A stretch of DNA of 64,000 bases. Source: Lamellibrachia satsuma. Lineage: Eukaryota; Annelida; Polychaeta; Sabellida; Siboglinidae. Under the pieces are notes generated by a model that saw only the letters and a program-made list of their open reading frames with translations, did no database searches and was not told where the DNA came from. Both the position numbers and the translations under genes were made by a program. Location of the stretch: the NCBI GenBank assembly GCA_033239005.1, contig BSQZ01000052.1, forward strand, positions 2,769,501-2,833,500, in the 5' to 3' direction. Of the stretch, positions 22,792 through 36,100 are shown piece after piece (the first letter of the stretch is position 1; every line of letters begins with the position of its first letter).

Positions 22792-24110
22792 AATTTCCTC
22801 AAGCGGTTCTTTCATATTGATCCCAGGGACCGTGTAATGTAGTGTTTTTAAATGGTGTGATTGCAATGCGTGTTGAATGAGAAAACTTGTATTAGAAACA
22901 GATGGGAACAGTAAGTAAACTAGAACTACAACGTCTGCCTGCTTTTGATAAATGTGTCTGTTACAGCCAAGTTAACTGATTAATGATGCTGATCAAACAT
23001 GAGGTGTTTTTTTAAACAAGGAACATTGTTCATATTTGCTAGGTGTCGCATGGTGTTATTGTATAGATTTGTTTACGGTTGCTGCATGCTTACAAAAAAA
23101 ACTTTGTACTGTGGACGCAGATTGCAGCACTGTGTACAAAATCACTGTTTTAATATAAAAACATGCTAATTTGTCAGGTGCATGCTTGGTTCTGAAATGT
23201 CAGGAGAGGCAAATATAAATCTTGATCTGGTTTGAAACAACTTAATAAACAACAACTACATATATATTGGACCAGCCAACGTTTTCTTGTGTTTTTATTA
23301 AGTAATCTACACCAAATTACATGTTAATATAATCTACTAAAGTTAAAATAGGCAGTCCAAAGAAGCTTGTTAAGCCAACTGCTACTTTGTCAAGTCATTT
23401 CAGAAAGTGGAATATTTAAAAAATATATATATCTTTATCATATTGCTTTTTTGATATACATATACTTAAGAAAGCGATATTAATCTTTGTAAAAAATACA
23501 CTTGACTTTGGTACTATATCAAACTTGAAATCGACCATATGTGCAGACGGCAGACATTTGCAACGGAATATTTCACTTTTCATGTCTATTTACTCCTGCC
23601 TTTGTTACAATTGTAGGAAATGGTTTACAATAAAGTATTATATAAAGATACAAATATACCCATAATAAATTATAACACAAAAACAACATACTTATACTTA
23701 TAACATTATTAATGCGCTACATACTTAGCACGGAAGTGTTAAGTGGAAAAATAATGGGCATCAGTTCATAACGGTGTTTGTCACATTCTCGAATATGTTA
23801 CAACTACTTAAATATCTTATCACAGCATTGCTAAATACATAAATAATAGTTGTAAAAGCACAATCCTTTTGCCTACCAATCAATACATATTTTTTACATC
23901 ACATGTATGTGTACGCCTGGTAGAACATCATCTATATTGAAATATTGTATAAATACATTATCTACATACAGAGGATGGAAAGAACAAGACATCTATGATG
24001 CTCTTTGGGAAGGAGAGACCTACGTTACTCCCTTGTTTCCATGGGTTCCTTCCAAATGTTTGACAGGATGCCAAGGGGAGAGACCAAGAGACATAGATTT
24101 TCCCCCTTGT
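22792..24110. other. Convergent 3' regions of ICMT (+) and the Ubl/ARM gene (-)
   Basis: The stop codons are 1.3 kb apart and the genes face each other. Plus-strand AATAAA signals lie at 23244 and 23629; a minus-strand AATAAA (plus tttatt at 23294-23299) would make the 3' ends overlap. No separate gene is recognisable; small open frames here lack support. Confidence 0.6.
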
Positions 24111-27100
24111 TTACTGGGGTTCCTTGCCAACGTCTGACAGGGAGCCAGACATACTACTGTGAAGGGAGACGCGTGATCTAAGAGAGGACTGAGATCCTCC
24201 CAACTCCCGCTTGAGTTGTTCCACCTTGGGCTGGGCTGACATCTTGTCCATCTTCTCTCTGGTGGACATCTCTGGCATGCCCAGTATGTCATCATCCGAA
24301 GACATCACTTGTAGAGCTGTGGACAGTGATAGCGAGGCTCATAGAGGGATGTTTGTGACAGGGTTTCAACATCCATCCTCCCGCCATTTTTAGTTCCAAC
24401 CTCCCACTTACTGCTACGCCCCTCATAATAATAATTCAGCATTTGTTTGCACCTTAAATCTGGCCACTTTGGCCATTTAGAGATGCATTACAATAAAGCA
24501 TTAATAAGCTGATTTTAAATATTGAACTGAGTATTGAGGTGTCTTTTCTCTTGATCAGTTATTCAAATAAGTTATACTGTTCTAATAGCAAAAATATTTG
24601 AGAAAACATTCTCAATGGCAAGACATATAAAAGGAAATATACATAAATATATAAATAATAAACATAGTGCAGTTTATAAATAATAGTGTCATGGCACATC
24701 TAACACATGTAAGAATATCATTAAATCTTGTGTAAAACTTATTATTGTAGCTGATTGTGCATCCCTGTTCATGACTATGCTTAATGATTCTATTTTGTTG
24801 CACCTCTGAGGTCGGGTTGCTGATGATATAGGCGCCATAGAAGTTTATTATTGTTAACATCACATTGGCATGTACAAAGAAAATTCAGACAATGTAAATG
24901 CAGCATGTGCTGCCTGAAAACGCCACCATAAGCGACTTCAAATTGACAAACAGTATCCACAATGAGGCCATGTCCCAGTGACACGAGGCTGTGCCCCAAT
25001 GATATGAGGCATGAAGTCATACCCCAGTGACATGAAGTCATACCCCATTGACAGCCACGTACCCTGGTCAGCCATGTCCCACGTCTCCCTGTCTGCAGCC
25101 TGCTCCCGTATGTCAGTCAGGATGTTTCCCAGTTGCAGCTGCTCCACTTTGTACCTACAGCAAGAGGATAGGGAAGGGGCTCACTCCTCCTTTCTAGCCT
25201 TTTCCTCCCAAACTTCACGTAATGTTAATTTCTGACTTTCCACTGTCCAGTGTCCTCAATCGCATCCATCTATGCCCTAGAGAGTCAACCTAGGTGTTTG
25301 CTTTAGATGATGGACCAGAATTTATAGAACTATGTTATATTTTCCAACCATGTTCTGGCATAACAGGAATTAAAGTGAGTTTGAAAACATTCTGAAAAAA
25401 TTATCTCTTAAGTAGGTTGCATTATTTATAAAATGTCTTACGAAATCATTGTTCCGATAAAGCCATCACAAGAGGTGTACTGTAAAATTAAACGTGGTTT
25501 TAACTTAGATGGGCAATGGAGAACTGTAGTAACCATAACAATCTAAAGCAATGGTACAGTGTAATTAGAACAGAGCTGGATAACAAATGCAGGTTGTTGT
25601 TTGATACAGTCCATAGTTGAGACTGACCTGAGGTCGGGCAACTCGAGCATGCTGAAGATGATCTTGATGATGACTTTCTGCATCACGGGATCTCGACAGT
25701 GGGCATAGCGGGCCAGGGACTTCTTGCATGATGGCTCATCCAGCATCATCTCGCAACTCTACAATATGCACATGCAATATACTACAGATAACGTCAAAGT
25801 GATTGTTCTTACAGTATGAAGATTCCAGGCAGTTCATTCCTTGACAGTCTCAACACAAACTTCTCTTGGAAGTGTTACTATGCAAAAACTGTTAATTCGT
25901 ATCCCCCCTCCCCTATATGCATACAGTTCACTGAGTTATTAATAATAATTCTCAGTTACAAAAAACTGCAAACTGTAATATAAGCTTTCTCTATTCATCC
26001 TACCCTATGTTGAAAAAATATTTTGCCAGGAAAAAGCAGTTTAAATATTTAGGTTTACATATATTTATATTATTTTCCAGAACCAGTGGCAATCAGTTTC
26101 CCAGGTATATCTCCACCATATGGGGAACATCTGATGTTCACCAACTGCACCACAAGAAAAAAGGATGCAAATGTATAACACATTTACTCAATAACTCACC
26201 TGTTTGTTTTCAGCAAAGTAGAGCAGAATCTTGCCTGCCAAGATGTAGATTTTAGTGTCTGCGGTTGTTGATGGCAACTCAAGAAGAAGCTTGAGAAGTT
26301 CCTCCTGTCGGTTCAGTGCATAGGGTTAGTTCAACAATGCAGTTGAAACAACTATAATTTACATATGCATGTGTAAAAAAATGCACATACTATGTGTCCA
26401 CAGTACACATGTTTGGTGTGGAGATATGTCAGGACTAGAGATGCCCCAAGATAACGTTGAACCAAAATGTGAGGAGGTCACTGGGTTAATTAAAGAACAA
26501 TGGCAATATTATGGCAATGGCAATGTTAACTGAATAATAGGAATACAAGCAATGTAGGTCTGAAAAGTACACAAGCAAATACTTGCAAATACACACATCC
26601 TATACACTCATACACAGTGTACGAATAAAGTATACACATGTTCGAGTAAGTTATTCATTAAAAAACATGCTTTTGTGAATGAAAGAACTTTATGTTTTTG
26701 ACTTTATTACTAACTATTTTGACTCCCAAGTCCCACACCTCACCAGGTAATTTAAAAAAAAAAAAATGCAAGAACTATTCACATGGGCTCCCGTCCACAA
26801 AATTACATGTGAAATTGATATAAGGAAATATGAGGAAACAAAGACAGCCACATCTCCCTTATATAGTATTCTGTGACAATGATGAATAAACGTTTAACAA
26901 GAGATGACTATATGTAATGTTGGGCAATCACTGCAGAAAACTGCTTGCCTGTGCACAGATCATGTCAGAGCTCTCTATGGCGAGGAGTTCAAAAGTCTGC
27001 AATGCAAACTTCTTTGTTTCCAGGTCGGCAGACTTGCACAGGGTAATAAGTGCCTCAGCTGAAAGAAAACGTCAACTTCTTAGTCAAAACAGTGGCTGTA

Positions 27101-30100
27101 TGCAAAAACACATCAAATCAGTTTATGAACATAACAACGTTATTAATGCTATACACATGGTACTGTACAATAAGTGTTCTCGCAAATATTACTACACTGC
27201 TGTTTGTAGCAACATTATGTTTTAAACTAAGCAAAACTTAACTGACACACACCTAAATTCTCAGACTTTCAGTAAGTCAGTAAATGACCTACTGAAACAT
27301 TATAGTTTTGTGGTGATCACATTAATGTCAATCCTGTCTCGTTAACTGGTGATGTAAAAGAACTACTGGGGACGATATGCACCCAGATAGTGACCACCGT
27401 CAGAAAGGTTGGCTTGGTGATAATCTTCTAGAAAAGGCCGATTGTTCAGTGATACCTCATAAACCATCAAACTGTAATACTGTAACCACAACATACAGAC
27501 TATTCAGTTAATAGAATGTTGCCAAGTGTTGGAACATCTAGAAGCCCTAAAAGAAGAATTTATTGAAAGTATATGCTATGTCGTAGCCAAAGGTAGTTGG
27601 CGTCATCATTACCTGGTGTGTTGAGTGATGCCATATGCATTCGTATGTCCGTGTCAAAGACCAACTCCAGGAATACACCAGCAATGAGTCTCTGACACGC
27701 GAGGTTGTCAGTGTGAGCCGCGTAGCACAAATCTTCAAGTCTGAATTATTAATTGCACATATTCAAACCATTTTAAAGGATATTCTATACTGAAATTAAC
27801 CCTCTTGTGTGGAGACATACCATAATAATTTAATTAACTACTGTAGTCTGTACAGCCTGTGATGCTGAATGTGGCTTAATGAGTAACTTTTTCTGTCAGA
27901 CCCTTATTTCCATAACAAATAAAATGGCCATCATTTTGGTTAAATAGACACAAACATGGAAGTAACTAGACTAGCCAAAGAAGGTGTTGGGTGTTCTATT
28001 CATAACTTATCTTCACAACTATCAGATGACATTAAAAAATTTTACTTGATATATTTTAATATAATATATTAACATTATTGTACAACTCAAAATGACCCTT
28101 GCCCATGGTCGGTCACTATGACATTCTTGTTGTCGTCCGAGTCGGACACGATGTATGACAGGGCGCTGGTCACTTGGTAGACAATACGGTGGTTCTTGGA
28201 TCGCAACAGAGCAGTAAGAGTACGCACTCCTCCCATCTCAACAAATGTGTCCTGCAATATACACTTGTTCATAGTTGGTTTGTTCAAAGGGAGGCTCACT
28301 AGATTCACCCTTCGTTTCATCTTTCACGAGCCATGTAATGTCAGTTTGTTTCAGCTGTTGTAGTTCAGGGTTCAAAACAGAGGTAGCCCAGTAACTTGTG
28401 GATACTAACATTTCCATCAGGCTACCACATTAGATGACAATGGGAGCCCCATTTGGGAGCCCCTTGGTCTAATACTACATCTTTGGCAGTGTAATTGTCA
28501 GTGCTGTGGTAATCATGGCACCTTGGAAGAGAGAGCTCATTGGCTTCCCTAGTTGCACTACATCAATAGATGATATTCACGATGCATGCACATTAGCACT
28601 ACATATTGATGTCCCACAACCGTGGTTTCATTCTTAGCCAACTTGTGTCATACGTGTTATAGATAATGTCTATTGTACGACAGCAGATAAAAGGTAAAAC
28701 AACTGCCTTCGGAAATTATAATTAAAAACAAAAAAATATATTTATGACCAATTTCGAAATCTACTAATTCCAGATGTTGCAGTAACGTCACAAACATATT
28801 GCAATGACATCATAGATATATCGTATTGACATCACAAACATATCACAATAACGTCACAAACATATTGCAATGATGTCACAACCCGCAACTGTAGTTTTAT
28901 TCTTAGCCTATAGATGTTGGATGTGTGGTGAATATTGTCTATGTTAACCATTTAAAAACATATTTGACTGAGTGTAGAACTGCAACCCACCAATGCGAAT
29001 AAGCAGCCCCCTTATATGCCACCTGTAACGTGCTGTTCACGACAGACCCTCCTCACCTGGATGGCAGGTATTGTCATGAGTTCTGCGATCGTCTCCACAG
29101 CGTGTTCCTGGGTCGGCTCATCACTGCACAATGCCAGTCTTGTGAGCACCTCCAACCTGACACACAGATGAAAGGTCAATGATGTCACCACCCCATTTGT
29201 CAAGTCACATGTACCATCATTGCAAATACAGAAATACAAACACAAAATTGTTGCAAGGCAAACATCACATAATTTTACTCAAATCGACATCAAGAAGTTA
29301 TTCATCTAGTTCAAAAATGTACAAATTTAAAAGAAAAACAACAATTTCATGATAGGAACACACACATCTCATGGTTTGACAAATAGTTTACCAATATTTA
29401 CTTAATTTTATGTTGTTATTTCACACATCAACTGGTTACAGCCTTGGCTCTGCTGCCAACTTGGAATTGTATGTAATTTTACCAGCTATTCTACTTGTTG
29501 CTTATGTATGTATGGTTTACAAAATTCTGAAATAAACTATCAACCCATCTCCAAAATATATATCTATCTATATCACTCAACCGAATGTATGCCCCTATAT
29601 ATACATGCGTGCACACTGCACAAACAAACCAACACGCACTGCATTTATGAATTAATAATAAACCACACTGTTCCTCACCCGCCTTCAGCCACAATTCGAA
29701 ACTTGTTGTCATCACTAGCAGCGGCCATCGTGGCTAGCTCAAATGCTGCAATCCGGGGAACTTTGACACTAAAAATCAAACCAGTCCAATTACAGTACAA
29801 AATGAGTGGCACATTATAGTCCCGTATAAGCGTACATGTTGTGTATTGTTTGTGCTGCTTGTAGTGAGGAAGAACACTTATTTTATTATCAATCAGCTAT
29901 GCAGAGGGAAATATTGTGAAAGAATATTTTCAGGGTGCGTATGTGATGGTAAAGTCATGAGAGAATTCTACAAACCCATGTTGCTTGGCAGCCTGCATCA
30001 ACTGCTCAATGTCTCGATTCTGCACCAGACACTTCTCCACGTAGTCTCCATACTGCAATGAGGCACATGGTCATAATACTGCACTGCGGCACACAGTAAT

Positions 30101-33047
30101 ATAAAATTGCAATGAGGCACTTGATCACATTACTGCAATGAGGCACTTGGTCACAGTATTGCAATGAGGCACTTGGTCACAATATTGCACAGAGGCACAT
30201 AGTCACAGTATTGCAATGAGGCACTTGGTCACTGTACTACAATGAGGCGCACAGTCATAGTAGTGCAACAAAGCACTTGGTCACAGTAGTGCAACAAAGC
30301 ACTTGGTCACAGTACTGTTATGAGGCAAATGGTCACAAAACTGCCATGAACACATGGCCACAATATTGCAGTATGGCAAATGGTCACAATAATGCAATGA
30401 GACACTTGGTCACAACACTGCAATGAGGGAACAGTAACAATACTGCAAAGAGGCAAATAATCACAATACTGCAGAGGCAAACAGTCACAACACTGCAATG
30501 AGGCACACAGCCATAATACTGCAATGAGGCACACAGCCATAATACTGCAATGAGGCACACAGCCATAATACTGCAATGAGGCACACAGCCACGATACCGC
30601 AATGAGGCACACAGTCGTAATACTGCAATGAGGCACGCAGTCATAATACTGGAATGAGGCACATCGTCATGATATCGTAATGATATTGTGGCATTAAAAT
30701 GAAATAGTTCTCAATTATAAAAAGGGTCATCGTCAGAAATATGACATGCTCAAAGACAAAACATTAGTACTGTTATGATTTCATATGGTTAAATGGACAG
30801 TTGATTTAAACATTCATCATTGAAAAAATTTTTAATATACATAACATGCCTGTGTTACATTTGTGTGATATCTCAACACCACTTGTTAGACATATTTTAT
30901 GTTGACTCATTGATTGAACTCTCAGGGTAAATTGTATGGACTGTGTTGCACACTCACTCACTAGTTATGAAAAAAGTTGCACAACATCTTGTGTAAGCAT
31001 AATTTTGCAACAACTTTACTCAAAAGCTATAAGAATAGCACTGATGAAAAAATCACAAACTTAGTGTCATATTTATTGAAAAATTTGAGTTTCGAGAATA
31101 TTGCCCTTGTTTGGGTACAAACCTCCACTTTCATGTTCCACAGCAACTGCCAACATATGGCAGCAGAGATGACAAGACAGATGATGTGGATGCAGAAGAA
31201 AATGGCCGAATACATGACAGCAGCTGAGCAGTTGTCTGGGTAGTTTGGGTTCTTGCAACCATGCATCTAGAGGAACAGACAAATCCACAAGTTTTCTGGT
31301 GAACACATGAGGTCACTTCTCAGTTACTTGTAAAAGGTAATCACATATGGAAATCTGAGAGAGAAAGCAGTGAATAACTTTGTGGTAGCTCATCATTAAA
31401 TGTAATTTTACATAATAACAATAATTCTAATAAATTACAGTAAATGTCATATACGTTGTACTTTGTTAAATGTATCTGTCTTTCCATTTGTCTTACAAAG
31501 CTTGTTGTACTTTTAATACATGTAAAAAATATGAAGAATTTATAATTCCAGTTTGTAGGGGCAACAATTTATTTCAACAAAACATAAAACCTAAATAAAG
31601 AAATTGTCACTGTAAACATATATGAAAACTACAGACAGATACCGCAAGGCAGTGAAGTCTTGCTAGTATTGGTAGACTGAATAGTTGCTTGAATATAGAA
31701 ATAACGAATGTCAATAAATAGGAACTACTAAACACTATACAATGCAAACAATGCAGAAAAGGACATAATCAACAGATATGAAGAAGTAATTGTTAGTGAA
31801 ACACGACTGTTTAATGAGTGATATTGATGCCAACTTACCGCTAGTCGTGTGATCTCGACTGAAGCAAAGTAGATGAATGCTGCTGCACTCGCCAGAGAAC
31901 AGAAACCGTATATCACACAGAAGAATGTCTTGCTGTTAATAGAGAAAAAATATAACGCATTAGCTGATACTGAAATAAACTGGAAAATATCTTTATACTG
32001 TTTAAGATCTATTATGTAAAACTAGCTGTAATAACTGAAAAACATGACTAATAATTCGCCTGACATAGTTGTACAGATGTGTTTCTTCAGCGTCTGTAAA
32101 TTTTTTTCATATTTCATCACATCGCATATATTCCATATGTACATTAATTTTATTCAAAATGGTAGGAATTTTAAAACATAATTTCTATGATTCAAGTCTA
32201 ACATGAATTCACACGCATGCACGCTTGCACACACATGCACATACATGCACAAATAACTTACTTGACACTCTGTTTGCCAATAAATCCACTGTAACGTGTA
32301 AATGATGGACAGAAGTTGACAGCGAATGCCCACAAGACAATACTCCACACTGCGCTGTACCAGTGGGTGGTGAAGAAACTCAATACAGACCCCATGAAGA
32401 GAACATACTGCAGACTCTGAAATCATATTTAATTACAAAATAAATCATCTGTAAAATTTAACAACTGCCAGGTTCTTTAATGCTCAACTGTAAAATGCTG
32501 TCACTCAGACTCAATTTATTTTTCCACTTGATACCCAGGATAATTCATTCGTGCAATAAACTACTTAATAATTATATTATAAATACAACACCAATTTCTA
32601 ACACCATTTTCTTTATTTCATGTTTCCTGCAATGAACGAACACACTCGTGGCAAGACAAACAGAAGGAAACAAAGAAAACATGCACCAAACTGATCTGCG
32701 ATTCTACAAAAATACTGATGAATGTTGAAGTGGCTGAACAACTGACTTTTATGGAAACTGCTCGTCAATGCTTTGGCTCCAGCTGACCAATGATGATGAT
32801 GACAAACACAACACAGTAGACCTTACTTGTTCATGGATTACGTATGGGGCATACCTTGAAGTGGAAGAGAAGTCTCTCTCGAGTGGTGAAGAGTCTCACT
32901 TCTTTAGTGAGTGATTCATGAACATCAGGCAGAAGACCAGTGCTGGCACTAGCAGAATCACTGACCCCGCTCAAGGAGATGTCATCCAGGACACTCTACA
33001 GAACAGCAGTCTCAATTAGGATATATAATGTCTTATACATAATAATA

Positions 33048-33119
<72 letters not shown>

Positions 33120-36100
33120 ATGTGCATGCGTGTGTGCATGTGTGTGTGCCTGTATAAAAAAAAGAAGCGTATTTGTGCGCACACACACACACACACACGA
33201 ACGCACACACATAATTGTATTTTATATGTATCCATGTATACATTTCAAGCAGGACACTTCATGTTAGTTTTAATAAACACTTCACTTCATCTTCGTTTAA
33301 TTGTGTAAAATACCCCTACATAGGAAAATGCACAGTACACTGAAGAAGAATACAACAACACAAATATTACTTAACATGCAGCTGAAAGCTCTAGTATTTA
33401 TATAGAATAGAATTTTTGCAGACACAACTGTATAGAATTCAGAAAATATTTTATAGAATTTTTATAGAATATTCTATAGAATTTTTATAGAATATTCTAT
33501 AGGATTTTTAATAATATTCTATACAACTGTTTTTTAATATTCTATAGGATTTGTGTGGACATAGCTATAGAATTTGTATTTTCTATTGTTTTCTATACCA
33601 TATTATACTACACTCTATGAAATAAAAAAACACTATAAAATGCTATGCAAATCTATACAAATACCGGGTATATAGAAAATTTAAGTAGACATAAACTATT
33701 TCTATAGAATATATATATAGTTTTCTAAAACTAGCCACGATTCCGAGTCAATAACATTAGCAAGTAGCATTGTCCAACACAAAGACACCTTTTGATTGAA
33801 AATCAAACTGCGTTTATGTGAGCAATGTGGCCACGTTCCTATTTTTAAATAATCCTCTAGGCCGACTAAAACACGTGACCATTTAATCCAATCCTACGAT
33901 CGGCCTCGCTTTCAATATTTTCAAGAGTCAAAGGTAAACATTTTACTCTCTTCTAAAAATTTGTTTCCCACCCTCCTACCCCATCTGCACCTGTTTAATT
34001 CCAATTTCTAAGTGGGTCGCGTTACTGACTGGCTGCTATGGGAGGTTGAAAATAATGTCTGCTTACTTGTCAGATGTGTGGATCTATTGTCATAATATTC
34101 GTACTTTATAGTTAAATAAACAGTGATTTATTATTGCTATCGTAATCATCATCAGGGGTTTTAGGGCGAGGTCAGGTACTGACGCTTTCCCCTTTTTTGT
34201 AGGTAATGTGTACACAAGGTTTTTACCCTTGTTGTTTGTAGAATGATTCCGAGTCAATAACATTAGCAAGTAGCATTGTCCAACACAAAGACACCTTTTG
34301 ATTGAAAATCAAACTGCGTTTATGTGAGCAATGTGGCCACGTTCCTATTTTTAAATAATCCTCTAGGCCGACTAAAACACGTGACCATTTAATCCAATCC
34401 TACGATCGGCCTCGCTTTCAATATTTTCAAGAGTCAAAGGTAAACATTTTACTCTCTTCTAAAAATTTGTTTCCCACCCTCCTACCCCATCTGCACCTGT
34501 TTAATTCCAATTTCTAAGTGGGTCGCGTTACTGACTGGCTGCTATGGGAGGTTGAAAATAATGTCTGCTTACTTGTCAGATGTGTGGATCTATTGTCATA
34601 ATATTCGTACTTTATAGTTAAATAAACAGTGATTTATTATTGCTATCGTAATCATCATCAGGGGTTTTAGGGCGAGGTCAGGTACTGACGCTTTCCCCTT
34701 TTTTGTAGGTAATGTGTACACAAGGTTTTTACCCTTGTTGTTTGTAGAATGGTGGGGTCCTCCACCTGCATGTGGTCGGTTCCCCCACCTTTGCTGTTAG
34801 TTGGTGAATTTTCAATTACCTAGATTTGATGATTTCGTTTTATATTATGTATGCATATTGTAATTTGTATTCTTACATAATCAGTTGGCTTACTATAAAA
34901 GCTTGTATACAAACATACATCTGACTTGTACTTTTGTCTTCAGCAAACTAGCCACGATTCCGAGTCAATAACATTAGCAAGTAGCATTGCCCCACGTAAA
35001 TATATATATATATAGTTTTCTATAGTTTTATATACACAAATCTACTGTACTATAGAATTCTAAACAAGTTTTTTTAACAGATTTCTCTGTTTTTTGCTAA
35101 GGAGAGTGAAACTAATCACAGAGGTCTTCTCACAACATCCCAAACCTTTGAACCAACACACCTGTGCCTTGAACGACAGTGGAATCATCTTGAGGAGAGC
35201 ACTCTCTGTGATGTTGTAATCTGTACATGTGTACGCGTCCCGCAGATACTCGCCCTTGTAGCGGAGGCGGAACTGCTCACTGTCTCTGCCCAGTTCATAG
35301 AGGATGTGCAGCAGCTGTGCACGGATACGCGCAATTGTCTCATTTGGTTGAACTCGCACGACAAATGTGCGCAGCTGCAATGACCAGTTTACATCATATC
35401 AAGGAATGTTGCTAAACTACGTACATCTGTGGTACTAGTATAAAAAAACTGTTAATTAAAATAATTTATTTTTTATTTTTGATTCAAACTGGCAGAGGCA
35501 GAGCTGGTAACTGTAATTTCAGATGTCAAAACTCGGATAACTATAGTATAGTATAATACAATGTTAATGAGAGTTTGCACTCATCTATCACTGACACTAC
35601 TACTAGTGCTACTACTACTACTACTACTAGTAGTAGTAGTAGTACTCTACTACTAGTACTAGCCTAGCACTGGCCCTAGGCCAGGCCCAGGGCAAGGCCA
35701 GGGCAGGTGCCAGGGCCAGGGGCAGGGCCAGGGGCCGGGCTAGGCTATGCCTAGGGCCAGGCTCTAGCCCTAGGACTAACATTTCTAATGTCAGTAATGA
35801 AACTATTTTCAGAATATAATTTGTATGTTGTTTTGTGCTACTTCATAATATATAGTTCTGATACACTTTACTGCACTATTTATTCTCGATAACACAGAGA
35901 ACTCATACTAATTGTCAATATAAAAAATATATAAACCAAGTTGCAAGTTGCAAGGTCGCCATATTGAAACCAATGTAAACAAACTCGAGTATACGCAATA
36001 ATATCCATTTTGTCTACTTCGCAACATTTGTTTCTAAAAAAATTCCAGACACCGTCATTACTATAGCAAAAATATACACCGTGACCATACCGGGAACGCC

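Noticed and set aside
22141..22866. 241-codon minus-strand open frame rich in [12 protein letters not shown]
   Set aside because: Antisense of the ICMT minisatellite and exon 4; the sense frame carries conserved ICMT sequence.
30307..30662. Minus-strand frames with repeated CLIAVLWLCASLQYY
   Set aside because: Products of the 26-bp minisatellite; the unit length rotates the frame and no conserved protein matches.
32940..33308. 122-codon plus-strand frame with CVCVC repeats
   Set aside because: It runs through TG/CA microsatellites and is antisense to an exon of the Ubl/ARM gene.
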